Shown in pieces: positions 8,641 through 18,026 of a DNA stretch of 64,000 nt; the stretch's first letter is position 1, and every line of letters starts with the position of its first letter. The stretch spans positions 930,001 through 994,000 of the forward strand of contig NZ_CP034835.1 of NCBI RefSeq assembly GCF_004014715.1. Direction: 5' to 3'. The position numbers were made by a program, and so were the translations under genes. The DNA comes from Pseudoalteromonas sp. R3. Lineage in GTDB: Bacteria; Pseudomonadota; Gammaproteobacteria; Enterobacterales; Alteromonadaceae. Under the pieces are notes generated by a model. It was not told the origin of the DNA. It worked only from the letters and a program-made list of their open reading frames with translations, and searched no databases.

Positions 8641-9164
8641 TAGCCTGGGGAAGCCAGCTTAAAATAATAGCTGGTGGCATACAGGACGCCTTGTTGATCA
8701 CTCACAAAATGGGGGATCTCTCCGCTTTTGGTAAAGCCAACGGCCTGATAAAACAGCTCTGACTTATCACCACTTTGTGTATCTAACACTAAGAGCTTGA
8801 TACCCAGCTGACTGGCATAAACTTCGAGATGCTGCATCAGTGTTTGGGCGATACCCTGACGTTGATAATCGGGATGTACAAGTAATTTTTCGACTTCACC
8901 CCGATGCCGGCCATTTTGTTTTTGACAAGGGACCAGTTGTACCGAGGCAACCAACTGCTGATTGATGTAAGCGCCTAGTAAGAGGCGTTTTTTCTCCGTG
9001 AGCTCAGTGTTGACCTGAGTCCAGTAATCGGTCGCGTCAGCGTCACAAAGAGGGTGATAGAACCCCAGGGATGCACCCTGAGCGACACAAGCTTGTAATT
9101 GACATGAAAGTGCTTGCTGATGCGCCATGGTGAGCTGTGCCAGAGGTTCAATTATGAGTCGCAT
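8640..9164 (-). CDS. GNAT family N-acetyltransferase
   Basis: A 174-residue GNAT acetyltransferase. The VEKLLVHPDYQRQGIAQTLMQHLE segment is the acetyl-CoA binding signature (R/Q-x-x-G-x-A), followed by LLVLDTQSG and FYQAVGFTKSGEIP, the usual last strands. The acceptor substrate is unknown. The start at 9164 is chosen because AAGGA sits five bases upstream on the minus strand; ATG 9170 is an alternative. It overlaps the end of the HTH gene by 17 bases, so the two are translationally coupled. Its stop codon is formed at the junction with the repeat element that begins here. Confidence 0.85.
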   Translation of the reverse strand: MRLIIEPLAQLTMAHQQALSCQLQACVAQGASLGFYHPLCDADATDYWTQVNTELTEKKRLLLGAYINQQLVASVQLVPCQKQNGRHRGEVEKLLVHPDYQRQGIAQTLMQHLEVYASQLGIKLLVLDTQSGDKSELFYQAVGFTKSGEIPHFVSDQQGVLYATSYYFKLASPG

Positions 9165-9414
9165 AGCCATCCTTTTGCATACAAGCCAGTTCTTCACGGA
9201 TCTGACGAAGCTGAGACTCCAGTTGTTGCTTTTGAAGTAACAGCTGCGAATAGCGAGGCTGAGTGCGGGGCTGTTTACCCCGAAGTGCCCTGTAAAGCGT
9301 GCGCTGGGATAAGGCAAACTGTGCGGCTGCTTCATGAATGGTCAGCTGCTGGCTTTGCACCATATGCACCGCACGCAGTACACTGGGGTGCGTGGCAGAG
9401 AGTTTAGCAGCCAT
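9148..9414 (-). CDS. small helix-turn-helix protein
   Basis: An 88-residue protein. The segment VQSQQLTIHEAAAQFALSQRTLYRALRGK (split as TIHEAAAQFALS and RTLYRAL) is a resolvase-type helix-turn-helix. It is followed by a Gln/Glu-rich helix (LLLQKQQLESQLRQIREEL) likely to be a coiled coil for dimerisation. The start at 9414 has GAGGAAA about eight bases upstream. It overlaps the downstream GNAT gene, and the pair looks like a small regulatory operon in which the HTH protein may control the acetyltransferase. This role is inferred from position only. Confidence 0.7.
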   Translation of the reverse strand: MAAKLSATHPSVLRAVHMVQSQQLTIHEAAAQFALSQRTLYRALRGKQPRTQPRYSQLLLQKQQLESQLRQIREELACMQKDGYATHN

Positions 9415-9719
9415 ATTAGCTTTCCTCACTGTTAAACTGTTGGTCCCGCAGTGGCCATACACTGCAGTCTATTCGCCAGATCAGACTTAAGGTGTCGATA
9501 AATGTATAGAGCATATTTTCATTCCTGCCGAGTTCATTATTATTGAATAAGGAAGAACTATGCCAAAAATATAATGCTAATACTTTCAGTGGTTTAATAA
9601 AAATGAAGGCATAATGAAAGTGATAGTGCACTTTACTAAAGCAAAAAGCTCACAAACATGGTGCAGTATCTGAGAGGGGCTTCAGTGTGTAAAGGTTAGT
9701 CGGAAACCTCTTTGCTCAA
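9415..9719. other. intergenic region
   Basis: About 300 bases between the HTH gene and the lnt 3' end. It should hold the HTH/GNAT promoter. An ORF of 71 codons crosses it on the minus strand but has no family resemblance and runs into the HTH start, so I do not call it. Confidence 0.5.
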
Positions 9720-9749
9720 AGCGTGACTACTTTTATAAATAGTCACGCT
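9720..9749 (-). terminator. hairpin spanning the lnt stop codon
   Basis: Perfect 10-bp inverted repeat AGCGTGACTA (9720-9729) and TAGTCACGCT (9740-9749). On the minus strand the last lnt codons form the 5' arm and the TAA stop lies in the 10-base loop. No strong T-run follows, so it may be a weak terminator or an mRNA 3' end protector. Confidence 0.55.
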
Positions 9750-11313
9750 CAACCCGGTATCTAACTCTGATTAATCCCTTTTCGAGCATGACCAGCGTGG
9801 TCAAAAGCAGCAACAATACCCAAATCCACGTATTGCCATGCTGACTATACCAGCTATTCCCGCTCATCAGTTTTACGTCCAGTAACATCGTTTCCTCAAC
9901 AAACTGAGGGAGCGTATGCTGAGTCTGGCTGAGTGGATCATAAATCCCACTGATCCCATTGTTGGTCACTCGGATCAGAGGACGTTGTAGCTCCAGCGCA
10001 CGCATGCGGGCTATTTGCATATGCTGATGCGGGCCGTGCGAATCACCAAACCAGGCGTCGTTGCTCACGGTAAAGAGCATATCCGACTCGCTGGTGTAAT
10101 TGTTTCTCACCAGTTCGCTGAAGGCAATTTCGTAGCAGATAGCAGGTAAAATATGCAATCCGTTGGCTATCAGGTTCGGCTGCTGCGCTTCGCCTCGCGA
10201 GAAGGACGACATCGCCAGGTTGAACAGCGGCGCAATGGGTCGCAACCAGGTTTCAAAGGGAACAAACTCTCCGATCGGCAATAGCTGGTGTTTCTGATAG
10301 CGGTTGGGATGCAAATAGCGATAATGACCTTGCTCATCCTCTGCTTGCTGTTTACCAACCACAATCAAAGTGTTATAGACATTGCGGGTATCAAATTGAT
10401 AATCCGGGATGCCGGTAATGAGTGCGCTTTGATTAAACGCGGCGGCTTTATCCAGATTATGCAAAAAGTCGAAGGCTAAGTCTTCCAGCTCAGGAATCGC
10501 AGCCTCCGGCCAGACAACTAAGTCGGCCTGCTGCCACAATGGGCGGGTCATATCCTGGTATTTTGACATGGTCGGCCAGAACTGCTCCGGCTCCCAGCGC
10601 AGGCTTTGCTGAATATTGCCCTGAACCAGCAAGGTTCGGGTTTGCTCGCCGTTATAGTGCACCGGGTTATCCACTATGCGTGTAAACAGGATGAGTGCCA
10701 GCACAGGCAGCAGGGCAATCATGGTCAGCTGATAGCGCCTTTGCCAGAGCAGGTAATACAGCAGCGCGCCAAGTAACACGCACACCAGGGTCAGGCCAAA
10801 CTCGCCAATCCAGGGGGCAAGCATGTTAAGCGGTGCGTCGGTCTGGCTATAACCAAAGCTAAGCCACGGAAATCCCGTCAGTAAGGTGCCACGCAGATAT
10901 TCAAATATCGCAAAGCCACTTAACAATAGCGCAATACGTTGCCAGGGTTTATTCGAAAAACGTGTCGCCAGTGCAAATGCCAGTGCAGGGTAAATAGCCA
11001 GATAGGCACAGAGTAAGCCCATCAGTAGCAGCGAGGCCGGTAAGGGTAAACCCCCGAACTGAGCGATGGAAACATGTACCCAGCTTATTCCGGCTGCAAA
11101 CCAGCCAAAACCAAATAAAAAGCCATATTTCGCGGCGTGTCGGGTAGTGGGCTGATCTGTGACATAACACCCAACTGCGAGCGCCAAAAAAGTCAGGGGC
11201 CAGAGCCCAAAAGGGGCATAACTAAAGGTCAGTGAGGCACCGCTAAGCAGTGCCAGCCACGCAAACTTGTCTTTCAGTAAGGTGGTGAGTTTATTCGAAA
11301 ACGTCTTCAACAT
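9733..11313 (-). CDS. lnt: apolipoprotein N-acyltransferase
   Basis: A 526-residue inner-membrane enzyme that adds the third acyl chain to lipoproteins, the last step of their maturation. Residues 1-210 contain several hydrophobic helices (GASLTFSYAPFGLWPL, LLALLLSGFAIFEYLRG). The periplasmic nitrilase-like domain follows with the catalytic Glu in WPEAAIPE, Lys in YQKHQLLPIGEFVPFE and Cys in PAICYEI, and a final helix (WIWVLLLLLTTLVML). Length matches the family (about 510). It is the last gene of the miaB-ybeZ-ybeY-corC-lnt run and overlaps corC by 23 bases, indicating coupled translation. Confidence 0.96.
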   Translation of the reverse strand: MLKTFSNKLTTLLKDKFAWLALLSGASLTFSYAPFGLWPLTFLALAVGCYVTDQPTTRHAAKYGFLFGFGWFAAGISWVHVSIAQFGGLPLPASLLLMGLLCAYLAIYPALAFALATRFSNKPWQRIALLLSGFAIFEYLRGTLLTGFPWLSFGYSQTDAPLNMLAPWIGEFGLTLVCVLLGALLYYLLWQRRYQLTMIALLPVLALILFTRIVDNPVHYNGEQTRTLLVQGNIQQSLRWEPEQFWPTMSKYQDMTRPLWQQADLVVWPEAAIPELEDLAFDFLHNLDKAAAFNQSALITGIPDYQFDTRNVYNTLIVVGKQQAEDEQGHYRYLHPNRYQKHQLLPIGEFVPFETWLRPIAPLFNLAMSSFSRGEAQQPNLIANGLHILPAICYEIAFSELVRNNYTSESDMLFTVSNDAWFGDSHGPHQHMQIARMRALELQRPLIRVTNNGISGIYDPLSQTQHTLPQFVEETMLLDVKLMSGNSWYSQHGNTWIWVLLLLLTTLVMLEKGLIRVRYRVERDYL

Positions 11314-12169
11314 GTTCAGCTTTTGGCATGGTCACCTGTAACTGCAAAATACGGCGATTGTCCGAGTTGGTAACCTTGAACTGCAAAGGTGCAATATCAA
11401 TGGTTTCACCCCGGCTTGGCATATGGCCAAAAGCATGCAGGATGATCCCGCCTATGGTGTCAGCTTCTTGCGTGTCATATTCCGTTTTAAAGAAGTCGTT
11501 GAATTCATCCAGTGGGGTCAAAGCCTGAACGTTGAACACGTGTTTAGAAAGCTGGCGAATGGCCTGCTGTTCGTCTTCGTTGTCGTGCTCATCTTCAATT
11601 TCACCTACTATGGTTTCCAGAATATCTTCGATGGTCACCAGGCCCGAAACGCCGCCGTACTCATCGATGACAATGGCCATGTGATAGCGTTTTTGACGAA
11701 ACTCATTGAGCAGAGCATCAACACGTTTGCTTTCTGGCACCACAACGGCAGGTCGCAAGTATTCACGGATGGTTGGCAGTTCACTGTCGCGCTGAACAAT
11801 CAGCGGTAGCAGATCTTTGGCCAGTAAAATGCCTTCGACATGATCTTTGTCTTCGCAAATGACCGGGAAGCGCGAATGGCTCGATTCAACCATAGCGGGT
11901 AACTGCGACTCCAGGTCCTGATCAATATCCAGCGTCACCATCTGTGAACGTGGGATCATGATGTCTCGGACTTTCAGTTCAGAGACACTGAGTACACCTT
12001 CCATCATATCTTTGGTTTCAGGGTCGATCAGGGCTCGTTCCTGCGCGTCGGCAATTACTTCTACCAACTCTTCTTTATTTTGGGGTTCCCCTTGCAGCAT
12101 CTGAGTGATGCGTCCCAGCCAGGTCTTGCTCGAAGAACCCTGACTACTTTGCGAGTTTTCGTCGCTCAT
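11291..12169 (-). CDS. corC: CorC/YbeX family CBS-domain protein
   Basis: A 292-residue cytosolic protein of the HlyC/CorC family, linked in enterics to magnesium/cobalt efflux and to ribosome metabolism. Two CBS motifs follow a short N-terminal region: VRDIMIPRSQMVTLDID...SRFPVICEDKDHVEGILLAKD and the second ending RYHMAIVIDEYGGVSGLVTIEDILETIVGEI. The C-terminus (about 200-285) is the CorC_HlyC transporter-associated domain (DEFNDFFKTEYDTQEADTIGG, RGETIDI). It lies 22 bases after ybeY and overlaps lnt, the same order as in E. coli. Confidence 0.93.
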   Translation of the reverse strand: MSDENSQSSQGSSSKTWLGRITQMLQGEPQNKEELVEVIADAQERALIDPETKDMMEGVLSVSELKVRDIMIPRSQMVTLDIDQDLESQLPAMVESSHSRFPVICEDKDHVEGILLAKDLLPLIVQRDSELPTIREYLRPAVVVPESKRVDALLNEFRQKRYHMAIVIDEYGGVSGLVTIEDILETIVGEIEDEHDNEDEQQAIRQLSKHVFNVQALTPLDEFNDFFKTEYDTQEADTIGGIILHAFGHMPSRGETIDIAPLQFKVTNSDNRRILQLQVTMPKAEHVEDVFE

Positions 12170-12191
12170 TGCGGTGTGTTACTCCAGTCGG

Positions 12192-12650
12192 TTAAACGTC
12201 ATCTCGATATGGGTCAGCAATGCCCAGATCGGCTAAGAATTCTTTTTCAAGACTTTCCATTTCATCGGCGTCCTGTTCATTTATATGGTCAAAGCCCAAC
12301 AAATGCAAGCACCCGTGTACCACCATGTGGGCAAAATGATCATGGAAAGTTTTTTCCTGTTCTTCGGCCTCACGAAAAACCACCTGAGGACAAATAATTA
12401 GGTCGCCAACTAAAGGCAACTCAATTCCAGGCGGCGCTTCAAAAGGAAAAGACAACACGTTGGTCGGCTTGTCTTTGCCACGGTACTGGCTGTTCAGTTC
12501 CTGGCTTTCTGCTTCGTCCGCAATTCGTATGGTGACCTCGGCCTCTTCCTTATACGCAAGGAGTGCTTTTTCGGCCCACAACTGAAATTGTTCAGCAGAG
12601 GGCAGGTTGGCGAAGTCACTGGCAATCTGTAGATCTACCTCAAGCGACAT
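12192..12650 (-). CDS. ybeY: endoribonuclease / rRNA maturation factor YbeY
   Basis: A 152-residue zinc-dependent RNase needed for 16S rRNA 3'-end maturation and ribosome quality control. The metal site [11 protein letters not shown] (family H-G-x-L-H-L-x-G-Y/F-D-H) is intact near residue 115. The family's TNVLSFPFE and GDLIICP motifs are also present. Its ATG overlaps the ybeZ stop by one base (TAATG). The protein acts with YbeZ, encoded just upstream. Confidence 0.96.
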   Translation of the reverse strand: MSLEVDLQIASDFANLPSAEQFQLWAEKALLAYKEEAEVTIRIADEAESQELNSQYRGKDKPTNVLSFPFEAPPGIELPLVGDLIICPQVVFREAEEQEKTFHDHFAHMVVHGCLHLLGFDHINEQDADEMESLEKEFLADLGIADPYRDDV

Positions 12651-13732
12651 TATGAGCGCTCCTCATCGTTAGCGTTTGGCTGTGTATCAGCCGGCGCGGT
12701 ATTGGCCTGTGCCTGTAATCTTGCCTGCTGTTTGTTAAACTTTTCCTTTCGCTCGGCTTCTTCTTTTTTCTCGTAGGCCTCAACAATGCGTGCCACCACA
12801 GGGTGACGCACTACATCATGAGACTTGAAGAAGTTAAATGAAATCTCGTCTACTTCACCCAACACATCAATGGCATGGCGCAGACCAGAACGCGCACCAC
12901 GTGGTAAATCCACCTGAGTGATGTCACCGGTGATCACCGCTTTAGAATTAAAGCCAATCCGGGTCAGGAACATTTTCATCTGCTCTGTGGTGGTGTTCTG
13001 GCTTTCATCCAGAATAATAAAGGCGTCGTTCAGCGTTCGCCCACGCATGTAGGCCAGTGGTGCAACCTCTATCACGTTCTTTTCGATCAAACGCTCAACC
13101 TTTTCAAAGCCCAACATTTCGAACAGGGCGTCGTACAGCGGGCGCAAATAAGGGTCTATCTTTTGCGTCAGGTCACCGGGCAAGAAACCGAGTTTTTCGC
13201 CGGCTTCAACGGCCGGACGAGTCAGCAGAATACGACGAATTTCCTGACGCTCAAGGGCATCTACCGCTGCCGCTACCGCCAGGTAGGTTTTACCTGTACC
13301 CGCTGGGCCAATACCAAAGCAGATGTCATGGGTCAGAATATTGGCCACATACTGGCTCTGGTTGGGGTTACGAGGCTTAACCACACCACGACGTGTTTTG
13401 ATAAACACTTCTTTTTCCCACACATCTGGGGCTTCCTGCTCCAGGCAGTTCGCTTCGGTGATAGCCAGGTGGACCTGATCCGGTTCAATATCCGCAAATT
13501 TACCGCGCACAGGCTGGGTTTCGACATACAGAGATTTCAAGATGTCGACTGCGGCTTTTGCCACAACCGGCTGGCCGGTGACTTTAAACCAGTTATCTCT
13601 GTGGGTAATTTCTATGCCCAGACGACGTTCTATTTGCTTCAGGTTGTCATCAAAAGGCCCGCATAAAGAAGATAGGCGGTGATTGTCGGAGGGTTCCAGA
13701 TAAAATTCGATATTCTTGACTTGGTTACTCAA
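12650..13732 (-). CDS. ybeZ: PhoH-like ATPase YbeZ
   Basis: A 360-residue PhoH-family ATPase/NTPase, partner of YbeY. Residues about 20-90 form an N-terminal KH-like RNA-binding segment. The Walker [13 protein letters not shown] is near residue 142 and the Walker B-like [13 protein letters not shown] near 240, with [11 protein letters not shown] after it. The C-terminus is a charged, Lys/Glu/Gln-rich tail ([15 protein letters not shown]). It follows miaB after 53 bases that contain a hairpin, and its stop overlaps the ybeY start. Confidence 0.94.
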   Translation of the reverse strand: MSNQVKNIEFYLEPSDNHRLSSLCGPFDDNLKQIERRLGIEITHRDNWFKVTGQPVVAKAAVDILKSLYVETQPVRGKFADIEPDQVHLAITEANCLEQEAPDVWEKEVFIKTRRGVVKPRNPNQSQYVANILTHDICFGIGPAGTGKTYLAVAAAVDALERQEIRRILLTRPAVEAGEKLGFLPGDLTQKIDPYLRPLYDALFEMLGFEKVERLIEKNVIEVAPLAYMRGRTLNDAFIILDESQNTTTEQMKMFLTRIGFNSKAVITGDITQVDLPRGARSGLRHAIDVLGEVDEISFNFFKSHDVVRHPVVARIVEAYEKKEEAERKEKFNKQQARLQAQANTAPADTQPNANDEERS

Positions 13733-13751
13733 AACAACTTCCTAATAACAA

Positions 13752-13773
13752 GACGCCAGCATCAGCTGGCGTC
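13752..13773 (-). terminator. hairpin between miaB and ybeZ
   Basis: Perfect 9-bp stem GACGCCAGC / GCTGGCGTC with an ATCA loop. On the minus strand only a weak T-rich stretch (TTGTTATT) follows. It probably attenuates or stabilises rather than fully terminates, since ybeZ follows closely. Confidence 0.5.
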
Positions 13774-13785
13774 GAAATTCCAAGA

Positions 13786-15219
13786 CTAAGGCGTAAAGGT
13801 CGCTACACCCAGTTCGTTGGCTTCAGGTTCTGCCGGGGCACGATTTAAGATATCAGATGGTGCCACATCACGGCGTAAGTCCATCTCTGCTTCGGTCCTT
13901 AACAGCTCACCACGTAGCGAGTTTGGCAGCGCCTCTGTAATACGTACATCAACAAACTGACCGATCACTGAGTGAGGACCTTCAAAGTTCACCACTCGGT
14001 TGTTCTCGGTACGGCCACGCAATTCCATCGGGTTCTTTTTCGACGGACCTTCGACCAGAATACGCTGCTCAGTGCCATGCATTTTGCGGCTGATATCCTG
14101 CGCCATTTGATTAATACGGTTTTGTAGCAAGTACAAACGCTCTTTCTTTTCCTGCTCGGTGACATCGTCAGGCAAGTCAGACGCTGGCGTGCCCGGACGC
14201 GCTGAATAGATAAAGCTGAAGCTCATATCAAAGCCAATGTCGTTGATAAGATTCATGGTTGCTTCGAAGTCAGCTTTGCTTTCGCCCGGGAAGCCAATGA
14301 TAAAGTCAGAACTCATGCTCAGGTTCGGACGGATCTTGCGCAGCTTGCGGATAGTCGACTTGTACTCAAGCGCCGTATGGCCACGCTTCATCAGGTTCAG
14401 AATGCGGTCTGAACCACTTTGAACCGGTAAGTGCAGGTGATCAACCAGCTCTGGTACGTCTGCGTATGCGTCGATGATGTCCGGTGTGAACTCAACCGGG
14501 TGCGAGGTGGTGTAACGAATACGGTCGATGCCATCAATGGCCGCCACAAAGCGCAGCAGATCAGAGAAATAGCAAATTTCGCCATCGTGCATTTCGCCGC
14601 GATAGGCGTTTACGTTCTGACCCAACAGGTTCACTTCACGCACACCTTGCTCTGCCAGTTGGGCAACTTCAAGTAAAACATCATCAAGTGGACGGCTTAC
14701 TTCTTCACCACGAGTATAAGGTACAACGCAGAAAGTACAGTATTTAGAGCAGCCTTCCATAATAGAGACAAAGGCACTCGGACCTTCTGCTTTTGGCTCT
14801 GGCAGGCGGTCAAACTTCTCGATTTCCGGGAATGAAATATCGACTACAGAGCCTTGCTTGCTCTGCACTTGTTTGATCATCTCAGGCAGACGGTGCAAAG
14901 TTTGCGGGCCAAATACGATATCAACAAAAGGCGCACGTTGACGAATGGTGTCGCCTTCCTGAGATGCTACACAGCCACCGACGCCAATCACCAGATCCGG
15001 GTTGTCGTCTTTGAGTAGCTTCCAGCGACCCAGTTGGTGGAATACTTTTTCCTGTGCTTTTTCACGAATTGAACAGGTATTGAGTAGGATCACATCCGCT
15101 TGCTCAGCTTCTTCTGTTAGCTGATAGCCGTTGGTGGAGTCAAGCAGATCCGCCATTTTCTGGGAGTCATACTCGTTCATCTGACAGCCCCAGGTTTTGA
15201 TATGCAACTTTTTACTCAT
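13786..15219 (-). CDS. miaB: tRNA-2-methylthio-N6-dimethylallyladenosine synthase MiaB
   Basis: A 477-residue radical-SAM methylthiotransferase that converts i6A37 to ms2i6A37 in tRNAs reading UNN codons. The N-terminal UPF0004 domain has its cluster Cys in [22 protein letters not shown] and GVGGCVAS. The radical SAM motif is [18 protein letters not shown] near residue 155. The TRAM domain lies at about 380-445. The length fits the family (474 in E. coli). It heads the ybeZ-ybeY-corC-lnt run and is divergent from the ubiquinone hydroxylase gene, as in E. coli. Confidence 0.97.
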   Translation of the reverse strand: MSKKLHIKTWGCQMNEYDSQKMADLLDSTNGYQLTEEAEQADVILLNTCSIREKAQEKVFHQLGRWKLLKDDNPDLVIGVGGCVASQEGDTIRQRAPFVDIVFGPQTLHRLPEMIKQVQSKQGSVVDISFPEIEKFDRLPEPKAEGPSAFVSIMEGCSKYCTFCVVPYTRGEEVSRPLDDVLLEVAQLAEQGVREVNLLGQNVNAYRGEMHDGEICYFSDLLRFVAAIDGIDRIRYTTSHPVEFTPDIIDAYADVPELVDHLHLPVQSGSDRILNLMKRGHTALEYKSTIRKLRKIRPNLSMSSDFIIGFPGESKADFEATMNLINDIGFDMSFSFIYSARPGTPASDLPDDVTEQEKKERLYLLQNRINQMAQDISRKMHGTEQRILVEGPSKKNPMELRGRTENNRVVNFEGPHSVIGQFVDVRITEALPNSLRGELLRTEAEMDLRRDVAPSDILNRAPAEPEANELGVATFTP

Positions 15220-15545
15220 TGAAATAATGCCTCGTTTTCAACTCGGTGAATAGCACGGTGTGCGACGCTAAAACAACTAATATCACTAAGCCGACCCGCT
15301 CATCACCTGTGCCAGTACAGAGCATAACCTGTATCTTTGCCAGGATCTTGCGTGAAATTAGTTTAAAGGACGCGTATTTTATATGACCTAATGACACTAG
15401 CCAAGTATAGTTTTTAACTTTAGAAACCAAGATCAAGGCATCTTGTATTTGCTCGGCTACACTATGCAGGGCTGTGAACCTTTCAGAGCGAATTGGGTTA
15501 CAATAGCAGGATATGACTTAGCAAGCAGAACTAAGGAAAAAGGGT
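15220..15545. other. divergent intergenic region miaB / ubiF
   Basis: About 325 bases that must contain promoters for both directions. A TACAAT near 15500 could be a -10 for the plus-strand gene, but no good -35 accompanies it. No RNA gene or repeat was seen. Confidence 0.4.
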
Positions 15546-16709
15546 ATGAAAAACAAAGTGCTGATAGTAGGCGGTGGCATGGTGGGCGCAGCAGCGGCCG
15601 TTAAGCTCGCGCAGCAAGGCCTGACAGTCATTGTGCTCGAAACGCATCCATTGGATGCCATGCAGGCTCTAACGGACGAGACCATAGATATTAGGGTTTC
15701 AGCCATTAATCGCTTCTCAGAAGCTTTGCTGGATGAACTCCAGGCAATGCCGTTGCTTCGCAATGCCAGACTGGCACCGTATCAGCAGCTCGAAGCGTAT
15801 GAGCAGGAAAATAACAGCCTGCTATTTGATTGCGAGGAGCTGGCTGCAACGCATTTAGGCCACATTGTTGAAAACCGTCTTATTCAGGCCAGTTTATGGG
15901 CACAGTTCGAACGCCTTGGCATTCAGGTCGAACAGGTTTCTGGTACGCCGCAGGCAATCAAGCAAAATACTGATTCGGTTGAGTTGATTTACCCGGAGCA
16001 AAGTTATCAGGCCGATTTACTCTTGGCTGCTGACGGCGGACGCTCTGTAGTACGCAAACTGGCCGGCATTGGGGTGACCGGTTGGCAATATCAGCAGCAT
16101 TGTATGGGTGTGCTGATCAAACTGGATGCGCCGCAGCAGGTAAAAACCTGGCAGCAGTTTAAGTCGTCCGGGCCGATTGCCTTTTTGCCCATGCAATACC
16201 CGTATGCCAATCTTATTTGGTATCACCATGGCAATGAGCTGGCGCAGATGAAGACGTTATCTAATACACAGTTAAAGCAGGAGATACAAAATCACTTCTT
16301 CGATTTACCCGGTGAATTTGAGGTGTTACAAAGCGCGGTATTTCCGCTGGCCAGACAACATGCCAATCAATACCATCAGGGGCGTGTCGTCCTGATTGGC
16401 GACTCAGCACATACCATTAACCCGCTGGCAGGGCAGGGCGTTAATTTAGGGTTCAAAGATGTGGCTGCGTTGGCAAACGCACTTGAAGGCGCTGAGGACA
16501 TTGGTAACGCCACCTTGCTGCGTCGCTATGAGCAGAGCCGTCGTAACGATAATCTGATGATGATGAGCATGATGGACGCCTGCTACTTTGGCTTCTCTAA
16601 CGAAATTGCACCATTAAAGCATTTACGCAACCTGGTGTTAAAAGTGGCTAATCATGCTGGTCCAATTAAACGTGAAGTATTGAAACATGCTATGGGTGGC
16701 GTCGTTTAG
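15546..16709 (+). CDS. ubiF: FAD-dependent ubiquinone biosynthesis hydroxylase (UbiF/UbiH/VisC family)
   Basis: A 387-residue flavoprotein monooxygenase. The N-terminal FAD motif is VLIVGGGMVGAAAAVKLA (residues 5-22). The ADGGRSVVRK motif is near 160, and the second FAD motif GDSAHTINPLAGQGVNLGFKD near 279 is diagnostic of the UbiH/UbiF/VisC group. These enzymes hydroxylate the ring of ubiquinone precursors. The divergent position beside miaB matches E. coli ubiF, so C6 hydroxylation (3-demethoxyubiquinol hydroxylase) is the best guess, but sequence alone does not separate the paralogues. An AAGGAA/AGGG stretch precedes the ATG. A large tRNA operon lies downstream on the other strand. Confidence 0.85.
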   Translation: MKNKVLIVGGGMVGAAAAVKLAQQGLTVIVLETHPLDAMQALTDETIDIRVSAINRFSEALLDELQAMPLLRNARLAPYQQLEAYEQENNSLLFDCEELAATHLGHIVENRLIQASLWAQFERLGIQVEQVSGTPQAIKQNTDSVELIYPEQSYQADLLLAADGGRSVVRKLAGIGVTGWQYQQHCMGVLIKLDAPQQVKTWQQFKSSGPIAFLPMQYPYANLIWYHHGNELAQMKTLSNTQLKQEIQNHFFDLPGEFEVLQSAVFPLARQHANQYHQGRVVLIGDSAHTINPLAGQGVNLGFKDVAALANALEGAEDIGNATLLRRYEQSRRNDNLMMMSMMDACYFGFSNEIAPLKHLRNLVLKVANHAGPIKREVLKHAMGGVV

Positions 16710-16825
16710 ACGTCATTCATGATATGTGATGACAACAAGGTTAATTAAATCGGATTAATAGAACAGTAAGAAAAATTAAGAGAATAGAGAATTATGACTA
16801 TAAGGGAGAAGATTTAATAACTAAA

Positions 16826-16910
<85 letters not shown>

Positions 16911-16932
16911 ATCGTATATTTAGTTCATCAAT

Positions 16933-16974
16933 GGAAAAGAAACCTGAATCTGTTAGAAAACAGCCAATTCTGCA
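16933..16974 (-). pseudogene. highly decayed tRNA-Leu 5'-half remnant
   Basis: Keeps recognisable GAATTGG (D-arm) and GATTCAGGTTTC (anticodon region, CAG type), separated by a short hairpin CTGTT-TTCT-AACAG. The 3' half is missing. It lies 22 bases 5' of the intact tRNA-Leu at 16826-16910. Confidence 0.6.
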
Positions 16975-17024
16975 TTGAGTATTTAATTCTTTAAAAGAAG
17001 AAAAGTTTCAAGATAAGAGTTAGA

Positions 17025-17109
17025 TGGTGCGGAAAGAGAGACTTGAACTCTCACAACCGAAGTTACAGAAACCTGAATCCTGCGCGTCTACCAATTCCGC
17101 CACTTCCGC
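17025..17109 (-). tRNA. tRNA-Leu (CAG)
   Basis: 85 bases with CCA; anticodon loop TTCAGGT (anticodon CAG). It differs from the neighbouring tRNA-Leu(UAG) at only seven positions, and the stem changes are compensated or wobble pairs, so it should fold. Confidence 0.9.
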
Positions 17110-17131
17110 ATTAACTATCTATCTTTACAAT

Positions 17132-17188
17132 GAAAAGAAACCTGAATCCTGCGTCTTATTCGACAACACCCAATTCCGCTACTTCCGC
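17132..17188 (-). pseudogene. tRNA-Leu(CAG)-derived 5'-half remnant
   Basis: In transcript direction it starts GCGGAAGTAGCGGAATTGG, then has an altered D-loop insert and GCAGGATTCAGGTTTC, after which homology stops. The 3' half and CCA are absent. It lies 22 bases 5' of tRNA-Leu(CAG). Confidence 0.75.
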
Positions 17189-17225
17189 ATCGTATATCTA
17201 ACTAAATTTTCATCTCGTGATGAGA

Positions 17226-17300
17226 TGGCTGGAGTACCAGGATTTGAACCTGGGAATGGCGGGATCAAAACCCGCTGCCTTACCGCTTGGCGATACTCCA
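17226..17300 (-). tRNA. tRNA-Gln (UUG)
   Basis: 75 bases with CCA. Acceptor TGGAGTA/TACTCCA, anticodon stem GCGGG/CCCGC around TTTTGAT (anticodon TTG), T-arm CCAGG-TTCAAAT-CCTGG. Confidence 0.95.
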
Positions 17301-17417
17301 GCAATAATTCAAATCTTGAATCCAGATAAATCAAAGAGATAATATCCTTCTTCTTAACGCTTGATATTACAGAAATAAAAAGCGTAATCAAGAGTTTTAG
17401 TTCTAACTTGAAGAACA

Positions 17418-17502
<85 letters not shown>

Positions 17503-17514
17503 ATGTTTTTTCGC

Positions 17515-17578
17515 TTTGATATTGGAACCTAAATCCAGCGTCTAATTCAAGACATCTGGCCAATTCCGCTACTTCCGC
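17515..17578 (-). pseudogene. tRNA-Leu(UAG) 5'-half remnant
   Basis: In transcript direction it begins GCGGAAGTAGCGGAATTGG, has an insert in the D-loop that folds as a hairpin (CCAG...GTCT-TGAATT-AGAC...CTGG), keeps GGATTTAGGTTCC and then loses homology. It lies 12 bases 5' of the intact tRNA-Leu at 17418-17502. Confidence 0.8.
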
Positions 17579-17605
17579 ATCAAATTGTATCTCTCAAAGA
17601 AGAGA

Positions 17606-17680
17606 TGGCTGGAGTACCAGGATTTGAACCTGGGAATGGCGGGATCAAAACCCGCTGCCTTACCGCTTGGCGATACTCCA
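17606..17680 (-). tRNA. tRNA-Gln (UUG)
   Basis: Identical in sequence to the tRNA-Gln at 17226-17300; CCA encoded. Confidence 0.95.
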
Positions 17681-17722
17681 ACAAAGTTATTCAAAGTTGT
17701 TTCAGTTCAAACTTTAAGAACA

Positions 17723-17807
<85 letters not shown>

Positions 17808-17826
17808 ATTTTTATCTCATAAGAGA

Positions 17827-17901
17827 TGGCTGGAGTACCAGGATTTGAACCTGGGAATGGCGGGATCAAAACCCGCTGCCTTACCGCTTGGCGATACTCC
17901 A
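17827..17901 (-). tRNA. tRNA-Gln (UUG)
   Basis: Identical copy of tRNA-Gln(UUG), 19 bases 5' of the preceding tRNA-Leu in the operon. Confidence 0.95.
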
Positions 17902-17937
17902 ACGAAAAGTTGATTATTTTAGTTCTTATCGAGAACA

Positions 17938-18022
<85 letters not shown>

Positions 18023-18026
18023 AACG

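Noticed and set aside
9416..9631. 71-codon ORF upstream of the HTH gene
   Set aside because: Composition looks non-coding and it abuts the HTH start, where the promoter is expected.
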